From RGIG1995 sp045126815 (GTDB lineage Bacteria; Bacillota; Clostridia; Oscillospirales; CAG-272), in assembly GCA_045126815.1 (NCBI GenBank), contig JBGVPD010000013.1:1-5556 (forward strand): 5,556 nt of DNA, in the 5' to 3' direction. Position numbers and translations under genes: made by a program. The notes beneath the pieces were generated by a model. It saw only the letters and a list, made by a program, of their open reading frames with translations. It was not told the origin of the DNA and searched no databases. This document shows positions 1 to 5,551 of the stretch, one piece after another. Numbering within the stretch: the stretch's first letter is position 1; each line of letters opens with the position of its first letter.

Positions 1-1
1 C

Positions 2-1231
2 GGAAAACAGTGTCGCAAAAGGGGCGGAATGTGGTATACGCCAACGTCAGGAATTTGGCAGACCGTCTGGCTCGAAAGCGTAAATGAAAGTTATATAAAA
101 TCTCTTTCGGTTGAGACAAAGGATAGTTTGGTTATTATAAAGGCAGAAAACGTTGATAAGGGTACTGTAAAGCTTAATTTTGATAATAATGTTCTCGAAT
201 ACAGAATGCAAAATGGAATATGCACTTTCGAAGTTGAAAACAAAAAAGAGTGGTCACCCGAATCGCCCTATCTTTACTATTATACCTTAGAAACCGAAAC
301 TGACAGAGTAGAATCGTACTTTGCTTTCAGAACTCTTGAAATAAAGAATATTGACGGTTACGAAAGGCTGTGTTTAAACGGAAAACCTTACTTTTTCCAC
401 GGTGTTCTTGATCAAGGTTATTGGAGTGACGGAGGCCTTACTCCGCCATCTCCTAAATCTTACGAAAAAGATATATTGGCTATGAAATCGCTCGGCTTCA
501 ATATGCTTAGAAAGCACATAAAAATTGAGCCTATGCAGTTTTACTACGATTGCGACAGACTGGGGATGGTCGTTTTCCAGGATATGATAAATAACGGTAA
601 ATATAGCTTTTTAAGAGATACGGCACTGCCGACGATAGGTTTTAGGCATATAAAAGATACGCATTTTCATAAGGATAAGAAGACAAGACAGGAATTTGTT
701 GCGTCTATGGAAAAAACGGTAGAAATGCTTAAAAGTTTCTCTTGTATATGTTACTGGACGATATTTAACGAAGGTTGGGGACAGTTTTGCGGTACGGAGA
801 TGTACTACAAACTTAAAAAGCTTGATAAAGATAGATTTATCGATACTGCATCGGGCTGGTTTTCCGACGTACAGTCCGACGTTTCAAGTAAACACGTGTA
901 TTTCCGTAAAATAAGCCTTGAAGCAGGTAACAAACCGCTTGTTTTATCGGAATTTGGCGGTTATTCGTATAGAATAAAAGAACATAGCTTTAACCTTGAA
1001 AAAGAGTACGGATACGGTAAATACGATAATAGAGAAGATTTTGTAAAGGCTTTGTGTGACCTGTATGAAAATGAGGTAGTACCGCTTGTGAAAAATGGGC
1101 TAACGGCTTCCGTTTACACACAGCTTTCCGACGTGGAAGATGAAACGAACGGACTTCTAACTTTTGACAGACGCGTTATGAAAGTTAAACCCGACGAGTT
1201 TTTACCAATTTCCGAAAAATTAAAGATATAA
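2..1231 (+). CDS. Glycoside hydrolase family 2 protein (beta-galactosidase/beta-glucuronidase type), 5'-truncated
   Basis: Retaining exo-glycosidase of family GH2, hydrolysing terminal beta-linked sugars. The gene enters from the left edge: the frame is open from base 2, and the residues before the first ATG (base 29) read GKQCRKRGG, which runs straight into the family block YTPTSGIWQTVWLE. That ATG is therefore internal, and the N-terminal sugar-binding domain is mostly outside the window. Numbering from that Met, an Ig-like domain covers about 18-103 and the TIM barrel about 104-400. The acid/base Glu is E248 in FNEGWGQF, and the nucleophile is E308 in LSEFGGYSY. Family blocks HGVLDQGYW, LGFNMLRKHIK and YTQLSDVEDETNGLLTFDRR are present, so the catalytic domain looks intact. 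The NxK signature of glucuronidases was not evident, so substrate is open (galactoside, glucuronide or other). No signal peptide can be judged. It ends at TAA just before a terminator and converges on the spore gene. Confidence 0.93.
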   Translation, partial: GKQCRKRGGMWYTPTSGIWQTVWLESVNESYIKSLSVETKDSLVIIKAENVDKGTVKLNFDNNVLEYRMQNGICTFEVENKKEWSPESPYLYYYTLETETDRVESYFAFRTLEIKNIDGYERLCLNGKPYFFHGVLDQGYWSDGGLTPPSPKSYEKDILAMKSLGFNMLRKHIKIEPMQFYYDCDRLGMVVFQDMINNGKYSFLRDTALPTIGFRHIKDTHFHKDKKTRQEFVASMEKTVEMLKSFSCICYWTIFNEGWGQFCGTEMYYKLKKLDKDRFIDTASGWFSDVQSDVSSKHVYFRKISLEAGNKPLVLSEFGGYSYRIKEHSFNLEKEYGYGKYDNREDFVKALCDLYENEVVPLVKNGLTASVYTQLSDVEDETNGLLTFDRRVMKVKPDEFLPISEKLKI

Positions 1232-1235
1232 AAAT

Positions 1236-1271
1236 AAACAGCCATAACTTATAGAAAAGTTATGGCTGTTT
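1236..1271. terminator. Bidirectional intrinsic terminator between convergent genes
   Basis: A perfect 15-bp inverted repeat pairs 1236-1250 with 1257-1271 around the 6-base loop ATAGAA. It lies 4 bases after the GH2 stop codon and directly touches the stop codon of the spoVAF-like gene on the other strand. Read leftward, the hairpin is followed by a U-rich tract (TTTATTTTTAT), a good terminator for the spore gene. Read rightward, the tail is weaker (TTTCTATCTT). It probably serves both genes. Confidence 0.88.
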
Positions 1272-2675
1272 CTATCTTAATTTAACACGTAGAATCAATC
1301 GTTTTAATGCTTTTGCGTTAAACGGTATTAGAGGGTACAGATATGACCTTGTATCGTCAACGGTCTTGTTTGATACAACGAGAGCAATCGAAAGAAGAAT
1401 ACCTATTAAAAATCCCCAAAGGTTAAACAGCGCTGTAAGAGTTAGTATTATAACTCGTAAAAACTTAAATGCATATCCAAGTTCGTTGCTCGGCTGAGCA
1501 AAGTTTGCCAATGCAACGAATGCCATATACAGTATAACTTCGGGTATAAACCAACCGCTTTGAACGGCATATTCTCCCAAAATAAGTCCGCCGATGATGC
1601 TTAAAGAGTTGTTGAGGGCGTTAGGTGTGTTGAGAGAGGCAAGTTTAAGCCCGTCGATAGCGAGTTCAAGTATAAAAAGCTGTATGATTATGGGAAGTCC
1701 GCCGGTATACGATACTTTTATAAATTCAAGCCGAGGCGGCAGCCATTGAGGGTTGGTTATAAGCAGATACCATAGGGGAGTTAGAATTACCGTCAATCCA
1801 AAAATAAATATACGCAAAATTCTCATATATGAGCCAACCAAAGGTGGATGATAGTAGTCGCCCGTTTCTTGCATAAAGTCAAAAATTGAGGTAGGCAAGA
1901 TCATAGCTTCAGGCGAGTTGTCGCATAGTATGACAACGCTTCCTTCAAGCAACATGGCAGCCGCAGCATCGGGACGTTCGGTGTATCTGATTTTGGGAAA
2001 CGGGTTGTACCATCTTTGCGTAACTAGACATTCTGCAAGACTCTCGTGCCCCATAGAAAGACCGTAGACTTTGATGTTTTTTATCTTGTTTTTTATTTTT
2101 TCTACATATTTTTTGTCGGCTTTATCTGCCATATATACGACAGCGACGTCAGTTTTTGTGTTTTCCCCGACTGTAAAATGAGCAAACGTAAGTTCGGGAT
2201 TTCGTATTCTTCGTCTGATAATTGCCGTGTTTTTTAAAAGCATTTCCACAAATCCGTCACGCGAACCGCGTATAACCCTTTCATTTTCGGGTTCGTCTAC
2301 CTCTCTTGCAGGAAACGTACGCGCGTTTATATATATGCCTTCGTCAATACCTTCAATGATTAATACAGTTTCACCTTTTAAAACAGAGTCAATAAGCATT
2401 TGAGTATCTTTTGTTGTTTGAACTTCGATGTATGGAACGTTGGCATTGATAAATTCTGTGGGTGATTGGTTTTTAGGGAGTGGAGTGTTACTGTTTTCCA
2501 TAAAAAATTCAATCAATCGTTCAAGAAGATCGCTTCTCACACAGCCGTCAATAAAGTAAAGTTTTGCTCTTTTTTTGTATATGGTGAGTTCGCGCCCCTT
2601 TATGTCAAAACTTTCGTTGAGCCTTAAGGCATTTTCAAAATCATTAATTCTTTTATCAAAAATGTTGTCCGTCAT
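1272..2675 (-). CDS. spoVAF: Spore germination protein, GerA family, SpoVAF-like
   Basis: Integral membrane protein of the GerA/SpoVAF family, which acts in the spore inner membrane during germination. B. subtilis SpoVAF belongs to the spoVA operon and is linked to germinant-receptor and dipicolinate-channel function. The 467 residues are about the family length. A soluble N-terminal half (1-280) carries family blocks near 137-162 (SRDGFVEMLLKNTAIIRRRI) and 231-262 (YTERPDAAAAMLLEGSVVIL, then SPEAMILPT). About five membrane segments follow: 286-306, 327-347, 355-372, 376-394 and 405-434. The TPLWYLL segment, EVILYMAF and the ending YLYPLIPFNAKAL recall SpoVAF more than GerAA. The start is supported by GGAGA at 2681-2685, 5 bases upstream. 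The gene stands alone: no GerB/GerC or spoVA partner is next to it, so partners must lie elsewhere. Sporulation-specific (sigma-G) expression is expected from the family, but no convincing promoter is visible. A generic GerA subunit is the main alternative. Confidence 0.9.
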   Translation of the reverse strand: MTDNIFDKRINDFENALRLNESFDIKGRELTIYKKRAKLYFIDGCVRSDLLERLIEFFMENSNTPLPKNQSPTEFINANVPYIEVQTTKDTQMLIDSVLKGETVLIIEGIDEGIYINARTFPAREVDEPENERVIRGSRDGFVEMLLKNTAIIRRRIRNPELTFAHFTVGENTKTDVAVVYMADKADKKYVEKIKNKIKNIKVYGLSMGHESLAECLVTQRWYNPFPKIRYTERPDAAAAMLLEGSVVILCDNSPEAMILPTSIFDFMQETGDYYHPPLVGSYMRILRIFIFGLTVILTPLWYLLITNPQWLPPRLEFIKVSYTGGLPIIIQLFILELAIDGLKLASLNTPNALNNSLSIIGGLILGEYAVQSGWFIPEVILYMAFVALANFAQPSNELGYAFKFLRVIILTLTALFNLWGFLIGILLSIALVVSNKTVDDTRSYLYPLIPFNAKALKRLILRVKLR

Positions 2676-2760
2676 ATCTTTCTCCGTTTTTGTAAGAAAC
2701 TATATATTAACATTATTTACAAAACGAAGAAAGTTATGTTTTATATAGAGAAAAAGACAA

Positions 2761-2792
2761 AAAAATAACCGTGAATTTTCACGGTCATTTTT
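2761..2792 (-). terminator. Intrinsic terminator of the pepP-efp-zinc ribbon unit
   Basis: The core stem pairs 2768-2774 with 2779-2785 around a 4-base loop. On the leftward transcript it extends through a G-U wobble (2786/2767) into A-U pairs, and is followed by a run of U (TATTTTTTTG). It lies about 10 bases after the stop codon of the zinc-ribbon gene, so it closes the leftward operon and separates it from the spoVAF-like gene. Confidence 0.88.
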
Positions 2793-2802
2793 TATATAGA
2801 AA

Positions 2803-3201
2803 TTAGTCGTCTATTTCGATTTTTTCGTTGCAAGCGGGGCAGATGATTTCGTCTTCATCATAGTCCTCGTCAATGCAGATCGTTTCGCCGCACTTGGGGC
2901 AATCAATTTCAAGAAAACCTTCGTCGCAGCAATCGCAATCACAGTCATCGTCGCAACAATCGCATTCGTCGTCTTCGCCAAAGAGGTAGTCTTCAACGTC
3001 GCCGAGATCTTCGTCAAGTTCTTCAGCGTAGTCGTTGAGAGTGTCTACTGATTCTTCCATTTCTTCAATTTCAAGAGCCATATCTTCGAGAATATCAACG
3101 ATCTTTTCGATGATCTTTGTTTCCTGTTTGCTTTCATCAAGCTTTACGCCTTCAAGGTAACCTTTGAGGTTTGCAATTTTTTCTGTAATTGTCATCATCA
3201 T
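2803..3201 (-). CDS. Acidic Cys-rich zinc-ribbon protein, CD1247 N-terminal-domain type
   Basis: A 132-residue, very acidic cytosolic protein of unknown function. The N-terminal part (3-72, starting TITEKIANLKGYLEGV and continuing through DILEDMALEIEEME) is helical and coiled-coil-like. It resembles the clostridial family annotated after C. difficile CD1247, which often lies beside efp and pepP. Residues 80-92 form a dense Cys/Asp cluster with seven cysteines (CDCCDDDCDCDCC). A zinc ribbon follows with two knuckles, CPKC (101-104) and CPAC (121-124), separated by an acidic stretch. The cluster and ribbon suggest metal binding, but no catalytic role can be seen. Three ATG codons lie in tandem; the first is chosen because AAGGAG (3210-3215) sits 8 bases upstream. 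The gene follows efp after 27 bases with no room for a promoter, so it is cotranscribed with it and may act in translation or stress. That functional idea is inference. Confidence 0.87.
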   Translation of the reverse strand: MMMTITEKIANLKGYLEGVKLDESKQETKIIEKIVDILEDMALEIEEMEESVDTLNDYAEELDEDLGDVEDYLFGEDDECDCCDDDCDCDCCDEGFLEIDCPKCGETICIDEDYDEDEIICPACNEKIEIDD

Positions 3202-3228
3202 AATCGGTACTCCTTATAAAATTTTAAA

Positions 3229-3792
3229 TTACTGTTTAGCTCTTTCAAGATATTCGCCGGTACGAGTGTCGATCTTGAGCACGTCGCCGATGTTGATGAA
3301 GAGGGGAACTTTGATCTGTGCGCCCGTTTCAAGTGTTGCGGGTTTGGAAGCGCCTGTTGCTGTGTCGCCCTTAAATCCGGGTTCTGTGTCAGTTACTTCA
3401 AGTTCAACAAACATAGGGGGTTCAACGCCGAAAACGTTACCCTTATAAGAAATAATCTTGCAGAGCATTTCTTCTTTAACAAATCTGAAGTTGTCTCCGA
3501 GTTTGCTTTCTTCCAAAGGAAGCTGTTCAAAAGACTCGAGGTCCATGAAGTAATAAAGTTCGCCGTCGTTGTAGAGATACTGCATATCTTTACGTTCAAC
3601 GTAAGCATTTTCATATTTATCTGTAGGGCTGAATGTTTTTTCGATTACAGCGCCTGTGATAACGTTCTTAAGCTTTGTTCTTACGAAAGCAGCTCCTTTA
3701 CCGGGTTTTACGTGCTGGAATTCAACAACCTGAAAAACGTTTCCATCCATTTCAAATGTAATGCCGTTTTTAAAATCGCCTGCTACTACCAT
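3229..3792 (-). CDS. efp: Elongation factor P
   Basis: EF-P binds between the P and E sites of the ribosome and stimulates peptide-bond formation when consecutive prolines stall it. The 187-residue length is typical. The three domains are visible: an N-terminal KOW-like domain (1-63), a central OB domain (about 66-127) and a C-terminal OB domain (about 130-186) with the signature from FVELEVTDTEPGFKGDTATG to IKVPLFINIGDVLKIDT. The loop HVKPGKGAAF places Lys32 at the tip that reaches the peptidyl-tRNA. A lysine here is the residue modified in many bacteria, but which modification applies cannot be told from this window; no modification enzyme is encoded here. The start is fixed by GGAGGA at 3801-3806, 8 bases upstream. 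It lies 94 bases after pepP and 27 bases before the zinc-ribbon gene, and has its own strong promoter. Confidence 0.98.
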   Translation of the reverse strand: MVVAGDFKNGITFEMDGNVFQVVEFQHVKPGKGAAFVRTKLKNVITGAVIEKTFSPTDKYENAYVERKDMQYLYNDGELYYFMDLESFEQLPLEESKLGDNFRFVKEEMLCKIISYKGNVFGVEPPMFVELEVTDTEPGFKGDTATGASKPATLETGAQIKVPLFINIGDVLKIDTRTGEYLERAKQ

Positions 3793-3839
3793 TGTGTGTG
3801 TCCTCCGTTTTTTTATGTCAAAAAATAATTATCTAACCT

Positions 3840-3868
3840 ATTATACACCAAAACGTAATATTTTTCAA
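3840..3868 (-). promoter_or_regulatory. Sigma-A promoter of efp
   Basis: On the minus strand, TTGAAA (3863-3868) and a perfect TATAAT (3840-3845) are separated by 17 bases. The site lies in the pepP-efp gap and would give a leader of roughly 40 bases before the efp start. No terminator stands between pepP and this promoter, so efp probably receives read-through as well as its own transcription. Confidence 0.85.
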
Positions 3869-3886
3869 GGGGGTTTTTACTTATTT

Positions 3887-4957
3887 TCACAATTCTATAA
3901 GATTTTTGGGCATTTTTGTTAAGTTAATTGGGGCGGAATTGCCGATGTAGATCATATCTTCAATTCGAACCCCGTATTTGTTTTCAATATAGATACCGGG
4001 TTCGACTGTAACAATATTACCGAATTTTAGCATACAGTCACTGTTAATATTGGGGGAAAGGCGGGGATTTTCGTGAATCTCAATACCGACACCGTGACCG
4101 AGTCCGTGGCCGAAACAGTTTTTGTAGCCATTATTGTAGATGATATCACGGGCTATTTTGTCGATAGTTTTGCAGTTTCTTTCTCCGTTCATAATAGCAT
4201 CAATAGCGCTGTTTTGAGCATTAAGAACGGTAGAGTAGACCATTTTCATTTCATCGTCTGCTTTGCCTATGCAAAAGGTCCTAGTCATATCCGAGCGATA
4301 ACCTTTGTAGACTGCGCCGAAATCTATTGTGAGAAAACCGTTTTCGAGTTTTTTGTCACGCGGAACGCCGTGAGGAAGAGAAGAGGCTTTTCCTGATACG
4401 GCTATTGTTTTGAAAGAGATATCTTCCGAGCCGTTTTTCTTCATAAGGTATTCAAGGTATGAAGCAAGTTCGCGTTCAGTTACGTTTTTGTCGAAGTTGT
4501 TGAGTAACATTTCCAGAGACTTTTCGGCAATTCTTTGAGCTTTGGTAACGTATTCTGCTTCAATATCCGTTTTTGTTTCACGCAAGTTTTCGATAATATT
4601 TCCGGCAGGAATAAGTTCTATATCGGGAAATGAGTTTTTAAAAGATGAATATTGGTTGTAAGAAACTACGGTATCTTCAAACATTAATTTTTTAACGTTA
4701 TTTTCTTTGAAGAGAGTTTGAAGAGTATTGTTTCTTGAGCCTGATAGAGAGATAATTTCGAAGCTTTTGTCAGCCTCGTTTTTTGCGGCTTCGACGTATC
4801 TGAAATCGGTTATGAGATAGGATCTGTTTTTTGTAATGAGAGCATAACCGTCGCTATATGAAAAGTTTGTTAGGTATAATTGATTGTGTTCAGATGTGAT
4901 CAAAATTCCGTCAGCTTTATCGCCGATAGATTTTAGGAGGTTTTGAAGTTTTGACAT
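3887..4957 (-). CDS. pepP: M24-family Xaa-Pro aminopeptidase
   Basis: Cytosolic metallopeptidase with the pita-bread fold that removes an N-terminal residue preceding proline. The 356 residues match the short Gram-positive form. A creatinase-like N-terminal domain (about 1-128) precedes the catalytic domain (about 135-350). All five metal ligands are present: D212 (TIDFGA), D223 (SDMTRTF), H288 (GHGLGHGVG), E319 (VEPG) and E333 (RIED). Supporting histidines H196 (LPHGVP), H284 and H295 (EIHENPR) also match the family, so the enzyme should be active. The start is supported by AAAGGA (4966-4971), 8 bases upstream, and a sigma-A promoter lies just beyond. Position ahead of efp is a common bacterial arrangement. 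A related M24 dipeptidase (prolidase) is the alternative, but the HGLGHGVG and PHGVP motifs and the efp linkage favour an aminopeptidase. Confidence 0.94.
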   Translation of the reverse strand: MSKLQNLLKSIGDKADGILITSEHNQLYLTNFSYSDGYALITKNRSYLITDFRYVEAAKNEADKSFEIISLSGSRNNTLQTLFKENNVKKLMFEDTVVSYNQYSSFKNSFPDIELIPAGNIIENLRETKTDIEAEYVTKAQRIAEKSLEMLLNNFDKNVTERELASYLEYLMKKNGSEDISFKTIAVSGKASSLPHGVPRDKKLENGFLTIDFGAVYKGYRSDMTRTFCIGKADDEMKMVYSTVLNAQNSAIDAIMNGERNCKTIDKIARDIIYNNGYKNCFGHGLGHGVGIEIHENPRLSPNINSDCMLKFGNIVTVEPGIYIENKYGVRIEDMIYIGNSAPINLTKMPKNLIEL

Positions 4958-4994
4958 ATATTTAGTCCTTTCAAAGGGGGGAGTTTATATAAAT

Positions 4995-5024
4995 ATTATA
5001 GTTTAAGATAGTGTATTTTGTCTA
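4995..5024 (-). promoter_or_regulatory. Sigma-A promoter of pepP
   Basis: On the minus strand, TAGACA (5019-5024, one mismatch to TTGACA) and TATAAT (4995-5000) are 18 bases apart, about 38 bases upstream of the pepP start codon. It is divergent from the tRNA promoter, with about 100 bases of A+T-rich DNA between the two -35 boxes. Confidence 0.78.
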
Positions 5025-5124
5025 CTGTTTTTGGAAAATAGGGGCATAAGAAGTGCAAAAAAGAGGATATGGGCGAGGTGTAAAAATATTTTTAGAAAAA
5101 TTGAGAAAATTATTCAATAAAGGG

Positions 5125-5153
5125 TTGACTAAACGAGAAAGTTGTGATATAAT
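5125..5153 (+). promoter_or_regulatory. Strong sigma-A promoter of tRNA-Pro
   Basis: TTGACT (5125-5130) and a perfect TATAAT (5148-5153) are separated by the optimal 17 bases. The A/T tracts just upstream (about 5085-5120, including AAAAATATTTTT) could act as an UP element. The -10 box ends 12 bases before the mature tRNA, so the 5' leader is only a few bases long. This is a typical stable-RNA promoter. Confidence 0.9.
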
Positions 5154-5165
5154 ACCGAACTGTAG

Positions 5166-5241
5166 CTAGGTGTAGCTCAGCTGGGAGAGCGCTACCTTGG
5201 GGTGGTAGAGGCCGCTGGTTCAAGTCCAGTCACTTAGACCA
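5166..5241 (+). tRNA. tRNA-Pro (anticodon GGG)
   Basis: A complete 76-base cloverleaf with encoded CCA. The acceptor stem CTAGGTG/CACTTAG has seven pairs including one G-T wobble. The D arm is GCTC/GAGC with an 8-base loop. The anticodon arm CTACC/GGTAG encloses the loop TTGGGGT, giving anticodon GGG at 5199-5201, which reads proline codons CCC and CCU. The variable loop has 5 bases, and the T arm GCTGG/CCAGT encloses TTCAAGT. The C1-G72 pair with A73 is the usual bacterial tRNA-Pro identity. It is a single-gene unit between its own promoter and terminator. Its anticodon-to-T-arm sequence is echoed twice in the DNA downstream. Confidence 0.97.
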
Positions 5242-5279
5242 AAAAAGCCGAATGGACAATAGTCCGTTCGGCTTTTTTT
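5242..5279. terminator. Intrinsic terminator of tRNA-Pro
   Basis: A 12-bp GC-rich stem (5246-5257 with 5262-5273, one T-G wobble) with loop AATA is flanked by A6 on the left and T7 on the right. It begins directly after the tRNA CCA end. Because of the flanking A-run, the same hairpin would also stop leftward transcripts (U6 tail), so it could equally end an RNA coming from the structured region on its right. Confidence 0.93.
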
Positions 5280-5294
5280 GATTTATGTAATCTG

Positions 5295-5328
5295 AGCTGA
5301 ACCAGCAGCCCACCTACACCCCAACCGC
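5295..5328 (-). repeat. Inverted tRNA-Pro-like fragment (anticodon loop to T arm)
   Basis: Read on the minus strand, this stretch contains TTGGGGTGTAG, then GGGCTGCTGGTTCA. The tRNA at 5197-5226 reads TTGGGGTGGTAG, then AGGCCGCTGGTTCA. The blocks occur in the same order and spacing with about three quarters identity by eye. It lacks a D arm and acceptor stem and cannot be a functional tRNA. It also provides the left strands of helices P1 and P2 of the structure described separately. It could be a decayed tRNA 3' half, for example from recombination at the tRNA gene, or partly chance. Confidence 0.55.
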
Positions 5329-5350
5329 GCATTATTCAGCTAAACAATAC

Positions 5351-5382
5351 GAGGGAATGTTTTTGTCAAAAAACATTCCCTC
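5351..5382. repeat. Perfect 14-bp hairpin (P3)
   Basis: GAGGGAATGTTTTT (5351-5364) is the exact reverse complement of 5369-5382, with the 4-base loop GTCA. No U-run follows on either strand, so it is not a typical intrinsic terminator. It is the apical part of the P2 helix in the candidate structured element. Confidence 0.85.
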
Positions 5383-5420
5383 TAGAAAAACTAAGCGGAT
5401 TGGGGTTGTAGGGTAACGCA

Positions 5421-5453
5421 GTTGAAAAATAGTCCGGTGGACTGTTTTTCAAC
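5421..5453. repeat. 15-pair hairpin (P4)
   Basis: GTTGAAAAATAGTCC (5421-5435) pairs with 5439-5453 around a 3-base loop, with a single T-G wobble at 5430/5444. It lacks a following T-run (the 3' side continues AAGGCTTAA), so terminator function is unlikely. It is one arm of the proposed four-way junction. Confidence 0.8.
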
Positions 5454-5462
5454 AAGGCTTAA

Positions 5463-5528
5463 CTGAAACAGGGAGAAACGGAAGTGAGATGCGGAAGCAA
5501 CGAGCGCGCGTTTCGACCAATGTTTCAG
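5463..5528. repeat. Inverted repeat with internal helix (P5)
   Basis: CTGAAACA (5463-5470) and TGTTTCAG (5521-5528) are exact reverse complements. Inside them, GAAACG (5475-5480) pairs with CGTTTC (5509-5514). The apical part holds TGC-GGAA-GCA (5490-5499), a possible 3-bp stem with a GNRA tetraloop, and the alternating CGAGCGCGCG tract. It forms the third arm of the proposed junction. Confidence 0.6.
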
Positions 5529-5537
5529 GAAGGGCAG

Positions 5538-5551
5538 CGCTGGTTCAAGTC
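5538..5551 (+). repeat. 14-base direct repeat of the tRNA-Pro T arm
   Basis: CGCTGGTTCAAGTC is identical to tRNA positions 5213-5226. The bases that follow (TAAGG) do not complete a T stem, since only the first two or three pairs could form, so this is not the T arm of a second working tRNA. An exact copy of a T-arm segment downstream of a tRNA gene resembles the short direct repeat left by site-specific integration into tRNA 3' ends, but it stops short of the tRNA 3' terminus and the window ends 5 bases later. Confidence 0.6.

Larger units (their letters stand above)
5299..5546. ncRNA. Candidate structured RNA or palindromic element with a four-way junction
   Basis: No coding frame is evident here, but nested inverted repeats close on one another. 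P1 pairs 5299-5306 with 5539-5546 (8 bp) and 5308-5311 with 5532-5535. P2 pairs 5312-5328 with 5395-5414 (about 16 bp, with bulges). P3 is a perfect 14-bp hairpin inside P2. P4 is a 15-pair hairpin at 5421-5453. P5 pairs 5463-5470 with 5521-5528, with an inner helix 5475-5480/5509-5514. Junction linkers are short: 0, 6, 9 and 3 bases. I recognise no known RNA family. No sigma-A promoter is seen just upstream, so transcription could come by read-through from the tRNA, or from the right with the bidirectional terminator as its end. A small non-coding mobile repeat would look similar. Confidence 0.5.

Noticed and set aside
29..31. ATG as the start of the glycosidase gene
   Set aside because: The frame is open to the window edge, the residues before it (GKQ...) belong to the conserved GH2 block, and no ribosome binding site at proper spacing or N-terminal sugar-binding domain is present. 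The gene is truncated by the window.
2046..2237. 63-codon open frame on the plus strand
   Set aside because: It lies antisense inside the well-supported spoVAF-like gene and has no recognisable protein features.
2686..2760. Sporulation (sigma-G) promoter for the spoVAF-like gene
   Set aside because: A partial -10-like CATAACT and the A+T-rich TTAATATATA are present on the minus strand, but no matching -35 box lies at the right distance.
2811..3017. 68-codon minus-strand frame rich in Thr, Ala and Lys
   Set aside because: It is an out-of-frame reading of the acidic, Cys-rich zinc-ribbon gene; its repetitive composition comes from the Asp/Glu/Cys codons.
3164..3448. 94-codon plus-strand open frame
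   Set aside because: It is antisense to efp and the zinc-ribbon gene, both strongly supported, and shows no protein family features.
3393..3614. 73-codon minus-strand frame
   Set aside because: It overlaps efp in another frame; efp is certain by its domain content.
4073..4396. 107-codon plus-strand open frame
   Set aside because: It is antisense to the catalytic domain of the aminopeptidase, with no family resemblance or plausible start context.
5351..5390. Hairpin at 5351-5382 as a transcription terminator
   Set aside because: The sequence after the stem is TAGAAAAAC on the plus strand and GTATTG on the minus strand; neither has the needed U-run.
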